This document shows, piece by piece, positions 52,239 to 56,939 of a DNA stretch of 56,939 nucleotides (position 1 is the first letter of the stretch; every line of letters begins with the position of its first letter). A program made the position numbers and the translations under genes. Source of the DNA: an uncultured Clostridium sp. (GTDB lineage: Bacteria > Bacillota > Clostridia > TANB77 > CAG-508); contig USGK01000008.1 of the NCBI GenBank assembly GCA_900554175.1, positions 1 through 56,939 on the forward strand. The letters run 5' to 3'. Below the pieces are notes generated by a model, which was not told the DNA's origin, searched no databases, and saw only the letters and a program-made list of their open reading frames with translations.

Positions 52239-53778
52239 TTATTTATTCCAATATTTTCTATCCAATATTCTATATTGAATAGCCTCCGAAATATGCATTT
52301 CATTAATATTTTCAGACTCTTCTAAATCTGCAATCGTTCTTGAAATTTTTAATATCTTATTGTATGCTCTTGCACTCAGATTCAAATTATCAAAGGCAAT
52401 TTTTAATAACTTTTTTCCTTCTTTATTAACAACACAATATTTTTGAACTAGTGTATTATTAAGTTCTGAATTTGAATATAATTTTAAATTTTTATATCTT
52501 TCTCTCTGAATACTTCTAGCATTATTTACTCTTTTCTTTATTATAGCTGAACTTTCCACTTTTAATTTTGAATCTAATTCTTTATATTCTATTTCTCCAA
52601 CCTCAACATGTAAGTCTATTCTATCCAAAATTGGACCACTAATCTTTCCCATATAATTTTTTATAGTCTTTTCTGAGCAAATACATTCATGTTTACTACT
52701 TCCTAGAAAACCACATGGACAAGGATTCATACTAGCTATAAGCATAAAATTACACGGATACGTTAATTTTTCCATAACTCTACTTATTGTTACTTTTCTA
52801 TCTTCAATTGGAGCTCTTAAAGCCTCTATTGTTGCTCGTTTAAATTCTGGTAATTCATCTAAAAATAAAACACCTAAATGTGCTAGAGTTATTTCACCTG
52901 GTCTTGGAAATTTTCCCCCACCTATAATAGATACAGGTGACGATGTATAGTGTGGATTTCTAAAAGGTCGTTTACTTACTATTCCCTCTCCTTCTCTTAC
53001 TTTACCTGAAATACTATGTATTTTTGTAATTTCTAATGCCTCTTCATATGTTAGATCTGGTAATATGGTGGATAATCTTTGAGCAAGCATTGTTTTTCCT
53101 GTTCCTGGACTTCCAATTAACATACAATTATGTGCACCGACTTGCTGCAATTTCTAGTGCCCTTTTAGCAATATGTTGTCCTTTTACATCACTAAAATCT
53201 ATATCTAATCTATTTTCTTCTTCAATTGTTTTTTCATATTTTTTATATAATTCTTCTTTTACTTTACCACTTTTTATAAAATTTATAGCATCTTTTAAAT
53301 TTTCAACAGGTATAATGTCTATTCCATCTATAATCATTGCCTCATTTACATTAAATGCTGGTACAACAATTTTTTCCATTCCCAATTTTTTTGCTTCAAT
53401 ACACATTGGTAATATTCCATCTATTCTATTTACATTTCCATTTAAAGAAAGTTCTCCTAAAAATACTGTCTTTTTTAAAATATCACTATTCTCTATTTGT
53501 CCTAATGATATTAACACACCTAAAGCCATTGGTAAATCCAATGTAGTTCCTTCTTTTCTTATCCCTGCTGGTGCCAAATTTATCAACACCTTTCTGCTTA
53601 AAAATTCAAATTTTGTATTCTTTATTGCAGCTCTAATTCGTTCTTTTGCTTCCTTTATACTTGCATCTGGAAGTCCAACAATTTCAAAGTTAGGAATCCC
53701 AGTAGATACTTCTGTTTGAATCTCTATTAAATATCCATCTAACCCTTCTAACGACATACTCTTTATAATTGATACCAA
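52239..53778 (-). CDS. comM: ComM/YifB AAA+ protein, needing a +1 shift at CGGT
   Basis: A Mg-chelatase-like AAA+ helicase that promotes branch migration of transforming DNA. N-terminal lon-like domain (GLPDASIKEAKERIRAAIKN, LAPAGIRKEGTTLDLPMALG), then DFSDVKGQHIAKRALEIAA, Walker A GSPGTGKTM, FRNPHYTSS, Walker B VLFLDELPEF and the Cys cluster NPCPCGFLG with CIC. The zero frame reads AGT-CGG-TGC and stops at 53128. Taking CGGT (53139-53136) as one unit gives IAAS-G-AHNCMLIG and 512 residues, the family's length, with Gly at the conserved AxxGxHN position. TTG start at 53778 with AAAGGAG at 7 bases. Confidence 0.93.
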
Positions 53779-53824
53779 ATCATTTCTCCTTTCTGTATTT
53801 TTTTAGTGAATTTTTTAAATTTTA

Positions 53825-53853
53825 TTGCTTTTTTTTAGTTATTACTATAAAAT
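53825..53853 (+). promoter_or_regulatory. Candidate promoter of the PBP gene
   Basis: TTGCTT (53825-53830), 17-base spacer, TAAAAT (53848-53853); moderate match in a very AT-rich stretch. Confidence 0.4.
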
Positions 53854-53945
53854 TATTAAAAATATACTTTAAATTTATATTGGTAAAATAAATAAAACTA
53901 AAATATAAATTTAAAATTATTAAAATTAATAAAAATGGTGATTTA

Positions 53946-55820
53946 ATGAATAATAAAAATAATAATAAGACTCAGAAAACTAAATCTAATGATAATAAAT
54001 TAATAAAGTCCACTGACGCATTAAATGTTGGAAATATTATCTCGAAGAAAAAACTGAGAATATCTCTAATAATAATCTTTATATTAATGATATTGCTTAT
54101 ATTTAGACTTTTTTATTTACAATTGATTGATGGATCACATCTTTCAGAACTTGCATCTAAACAACAAACTACAAGTGAAGTAATTAGTAGCAAACGAGGA
54201 AATATATATGATTCTACTGGTGCTTCTTTAGCAATTAGCGAAACAGTAGATACTATAACTATTAATCCAAAAAAAATAAAAGGTAAAACTACAGAAGAAA
54301 CTACTAAATTAAAAGAAAAAGTCGCAAAAGGATTATCTGAAATATTTTCTTTAGACTATAATGAAACTTTAGAAAAAGTTAATAGTGATGCTTCTGTAAA
54401 AAAAATTGCTTCAAAAGTCGAAGAAAGTAAAGTAAATGAATTAAAAACCTGGATGAAAGACAATAAAATAACAACTGGAATAAATATAGATGAAGACTCA
54501 AAAAGATATTATCCATATGGCACATTAGCTTCAAACTTAATAGGTGTATGTGGAAATGATAATCAAGGTTTAAGCGGAATAGAAGCATCTTATGATTCAC
54601 TTTTAACTGGAACTGCTGGAAAATTAACTACATCTACAGATGCAAAACAAAGTGAAATTCCAAACTCAGAACTTTCTTTTATACCTGCACAAAATGGATA
54701 TAATATTGCTCTTACAATTGATTTAAAAATTCAAAATATTGTTGAAAAATATTTAAAGCAAGCTGTTGAGACATACTCTTGTAATAATGGTGGAAACTGT
54801 ATCGTAATGAATCCATCTACCGGTGAAATTTTAGCAATGGCTTCTTATCCAAACTATGATTTAAATAGTCCTTTTACACCAACTTCATATTATGCAAATG
54901 ATTGGGACAATTTATCTGATTCTGATAAAACTAAAAGAATATATGAGATGTGGAAAGTTCGTTCAGTTTCTGAAACTTATGAACCTGGATCTGTTTTTAA
55001 ATTAATAACCGCTTCTATCGCATTAGAAGAAGGAATAACAGGTACAGATATTTCAGGTGACTTTTTCTGTAGTGGAACTGAAACTGTAAGTGGTACCCCA
55101 ATTAAATGTTGGCGTTACTATAATCCTCATCAAGGAGAATCTTTAAGAGATGCTATAATGAACTCTTGCAATCCTGCATTTATACAATTATCAAAAAGGA
55201 TCGGTGCTACAACTATATATAAATATTTAGAAGCTTATGGATTATTTGATAAAACTAATATTGGATTATCTGGTGAGTCTGCTGGAATATTCTATCCTTT
55301 AAACAAAGTCGGATCTGTTGAACTTGCTACAATGTCCTTTGGTCAAAGATTTACCATTACACCTCTACAAATGATAACTTCAATAGCAAGTATTGCTAAT
55401 GGAGGAAACTTAATGCAACCTAGAATTATTAAATCTATGACTAATACAGATACAGGTGAAATTACTTACACTACACCAACAACTGTAAGACAAGTTCTTT
55501 CCTCTGAAACCGCTGAAAAAGTAAGATCTATGATGGAATCTGCTGTAGAACATGGTACTTGTAAAACAGCAAAAGTTCAAGGCTACTCAGTTGGTGGAAA
55601 ATCTGGAACATCAGAGCCAACTTCTGGTAATAAAGATGCTGGTTATGTAGCTTCTTTTGCTGCAATATCTCCAGTAGAAAATTCTCAAGTTGTATTACTT
55701 CTTACATTATATGCTCCTGAAGGAAAAACCTACTTTGGTGGTCAAACTGCTGGCCCAGTTGTATCTCAAATGTTATCTGAAATCTTACCGCATTTAGGCT
55801 TAGAACCAAATCAAAATTAA
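53946..55820 (+). CDS. Class B penicillin-binding protein (FtsI/SpoVD type)
   Basis: A 624-residue transpeptidase for septal or spore-cortex peptidoglycan. Residues 38-58 are the N-terminal membrane helix, followed by the dimerisation/pedestal domain starting ISSKRGNIYDSTGASLA, then the transpeptidase: SxxK in EPGSVFKLI, SxN in IMNSCNPAFI and KSGT in GGKSGTSEP. No PASTA repeats. Several Cys residues occur in the catalytic domain (SCNNGGNC, FCSG), unusual for an extracytoplasmic protein of this family. ATG with a weak GGTGAT upstream. It stands alone between convergent and divergent genes. Confidence 0.93.
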   Translation: MNNKNNNKTQKTKSNDNKLIKSTDALNVGNIISKKKLRISLIIIFILMILLIFRLFYLQLIDGSHLSELASKQQTTSEVISSKRGNIYDSTGASLAISETVDTITINPKKIKGKTTEETTKLKEKVAKGLSEIFSLDYNETLEKVNSDASVKKIASKVEESKVNELKTWMKDNKITTGINIDEDSKRYYPYGTLASNLIGVCGNDNQGLSGIEASYDSLLTGTAGKLTTSTDAKQSEIPNSELSFIPAQNGYNIALTIDLKIQNIVEKYLKQAVETYSCNNGGNCIVMNPSTGEILAMASYPNYDLNSPFTPTSYYANDWDNLSDSDKTKRIYEMWKVRSVSETYEPGSVFKLITASIALEEGITGTDISGDFFCSGTETVSGTPIKCWRYYNPHQGESLRDAIMNSCNPAFIQLSKRIGATTIYKYLEAYGLFDKTNIGLSGESAGIFYPLNKVGSVELATMSFGQRFTITPLQMITSIASIANGGNLMQPRIIKSMTNTDTGEITYTTPTTVRQVLSSETAEKVRSMMESAVEHGTCKTAKVQGYSVGGKSGTSEPTSGNKDAGYVASFAAISPVENSQVVLLLTLYAPEGKTYFGGQTAGPVVSQMLSEILPHLGLEPNQN

Positions 55821-55823
55821 TAT

Positions 55824-55858
55824 TTTAAGGCTACCGAATTTTGGTAGCCTTTTATAAC
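55824..55858. terminator. Bidirectional terminator after the PBP gene
   Basis: AAGGCTACC pairs with GGTAGCCTT around GAATTTT, followed by TTATAA on the plus strand and A/T-rich tails on both strands between convergent genes. Confidence 0.85.
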
Positions 55859-55860
55859 AC

Positions 55861-56433
55861 TTAATTTTTAGGGGCAAAATTCTCTTTAGAACATGCTTTA
55901 TTAGGGATTTTTATCATAATCAGCAAAATATCCTTTTCATCTAATCTTTTCGATTTATTTTTCATAAATTTTGGCTTAGCATGTTCTAAAAATTTCTTTA
56001 TATTTACTAAATTTATTTCAAATATATAATCTTTTTCTTCTTTTGAATTGAAATAAATAATTTTTTGATATTTTTCATTATTATCTTCTTTTATTAGAAT
56101 TTTATTTAAAGCTTTTTCTTCTTTATTTTTTTTAACTATTTTATCATATTCATTTTTAAGAAGAGATGCACAGCAAAAAACTGATTTTTTTATTTCTCCT
56201 CCTCTTATATTTTTTAAATAAATTTCAAAATTAATCTTTTCTGTTTTCCCTTTTATTTCTAATAAAGAAAAATCATATTCTGAAATTTCTCTTAAATTTT
56301 TTATTCCTTTATACGTGAAATCTATAAGATTTATATTTAATAATTTAAACATTCTTAAAACTTCTATCTTATTTTCTTCATCTTTTATTATTGTATTTAA
56401 TAAAATAAATTTATCTAATTCTTTTTCTGCCAA
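55861..56433 (-). CDS. Hypothetical protein
   Basis: A 190-residue Lys/Glu/Ile-rich cytoplasmic protein not recognised. The middle is predicted beta (YDFSLLEIKGKTEKINFEIYL, YFNSKEEKDYIFEINLVNIKK), with a short Cys-Cys in VFCCASLL; the layout of short strands flanked by helices could suit a PD-(D/E)XK-like fold, but I see no firm catalytic motif. TTG start at 56433, 4-5 bases after AGGAGG. No partner gene is adjacent. Confidence 0.7.
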   Translation of the reverse strand: MAEKELDKFILLNTIIKDEENKIEVLRMFKLLNINLIDFTYKGIKNLREISEYDFSLLEIKGKTEKINFEIYLKNIRGGEIKKSVFCCASLLKNEYDKIVKKNKEEKALNKILIKEDNNEKYQKIIYFNSKEEKDYIFEINLVNIKKFLEHAKPKFMKNKSKRLDEKDILLIMIKIPNKACSKENFAPKN

Positions 56434-56884
56434 AATTCCTCCTATTTATATTTTTTTCATAGTTTTAAAATTTGGGGCATATATAAAATTTGAATTAAAT
56501 ATTACTTATAAGCGTCACCTCCTGCTTTAGTAGTTTTCTTACTTTGAAATTAAGAAATAATTGATTTTAATTTTTTGGATAGAGTTAACTCTTTTGAATT
56601 AAGTAACTTTTGAGTTACTGTTAAAATTATATAATTTATGTTTACAGTATAAATCCTTTATTTTCTTTTGTCAATTACTTTTATTAAAAAAATTATTCAT
56701 TTCATCGCGCTTTTTGACATTTATAAAATAAAAAAGACAATAATATTTGAAAATATTTATTTTAGACAATTTTATGACATAATTACATATTCATATTTTT
56801 CATTATATATATTCTTAACTTCTTTCAATTGCATTAGTGTATATTTCAAAATTAACGTTTTATTAAAAGATTGTCATAAAATAC
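56434..56884. other. Gene-free region before the right end
   Basis: About 450 AT-rich bases with no convincing gene. It holds an orphan minus-strand AGGAGGTGA near 56518 without a start codon at useful distance, and short imperfect repeats of the form AACTYTTTTGA at 56587-56616 with a small AGTAAC/GTTACT hairpin. Confidence 0.5.
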
Positions 56885-56939
56885 TGTCAATCATTTTTGA
56901 AAATGTCTTAAAAAATTTTATTTATTAGCACTAAATTTT
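56885..56939. repeat. Right copy of 55-bp terminal inverted repeat
   Basis: Reverse complement of positions 1-55 with one mismatch. Read outward it starts TGTCAATCA, as on the left. Nothing upstream resembles the gene that the left copy overlaps, so the shared sequence is the repeat itself, not a duplicated gene end. Confidence 0.9.

Noticed and set aside
21914..53139. Plain sequencing or assembly errors as the explanation of the exoA, pflA and comM breaks
   Set aside because: Not excluded, but disfavoured: the breaks are not in homopolymers, are all +1, all at an in-frame CGG, and none of the other in-frame codons in ~50 kb of genes is C-G-G. The poly-A break in the histidine kinase is of the ordinary error/decay type and was kept apart.
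1..56939. CRISPR arrays, rRNA operons, prophage or integrase genes
   Set aside because: No regularly spaced repeats, rRNA motifs, capsid/terminase or recombinase proteins were seen on either strand.

Overview
The window looks like a chromosomal contig from an uncultured, very low-GC Clostridia-type Firmicute (Bacillota), standard stop usage (TAA, TAG and TGA all terminate genes). Supporting this: strong AGGAGG ribosome sites, frequent TTG starts, a MutS2, a 3D/G5 cell-wall protein, a class D-like sortase, KsgA, MinD/MinE, a clostridial-type spore-photoproduct-lyase relative, pyruvate formate-lyase and a complete V-type ATPase. No rRNA, phage block, CRISPR array or transposase gene is visible, but both ends of the window carry the same 55-bp sequence in opposite orientation.

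Layout. 40-2365: acidic coiled-coil protein, lytic transglycosylase and YqeY (minus strand). 2573-12919: one minus-strand operon, ktrB-ktrA followed by V-ATPase subunits H-C-I-K-F-E-A-B-D. 13193-15562: divergent mutS2. 15612-23424: dusB, minE, minD, a membrane-anchored protein, a glucosaminidase, an AI-2E-type permease, exoA and a 3D-domain protein. 23651-27683: a four-gene operon of cell-wall hydrolases, an acetyltransferase and a Cys-His-Asp protein. 27887-32943: heavy-metal P-type ATPase, YihY-family protein, and a uracil permease fused in frame to uracil phosphoribosyltransferase behind a leader-peptide attenuator. 33021-41076: thioredoxin-reductase-like protein, YolD and a Y-family polymerase, a hydrolase, an SPL-family radical SAM enzyme, trmFO, adenosine deaminase-like and cytidine deaminase. 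41237-45454: a decayed two-component system and membrane proteins. 45637-49113: tRNA-Gly, pflB, pflA. 49153-56433: sortase, ksgA, yraN, dprA, comM, a class B PBP and an unknown protein.

The most important observation crosses these regions. Three conserved genes (exoA, pflA, comM) each need a +1 frameshift, and each shift falls at an in-frame CGG followed by A or T. Reading the four bases CGGN as one glycine restores full-length proteins of 251, 242 and 512 residues, and places Gly at the invariant positions of PflA (DTSG) and ComM (AASG.HN). I found no other in-frame CGG codon in any gene of the window. The only tRNA gene here is a tRNA-Gly whose anticodon loop is CTTCCGA: UCC followed by an unusual G37, so that positions 34-37 read UCCG, the exact complement of CGGA, in an anticodon stem with a mismatch. 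I therefore propose that this organism decodes CGGN as a four-base glycine codon. This rests on three sites and one tRNA and needs genome-wide checking.

Other regulatory structure: a family of three related 5' leader elements with H-type pseudoknot potential just upstream of ribosome sites; three genes whose strong Shine-Dalgarno is separated from the start by a hairpin; and good sigma-A promoters and intrinsic terminators marking most transcription units.
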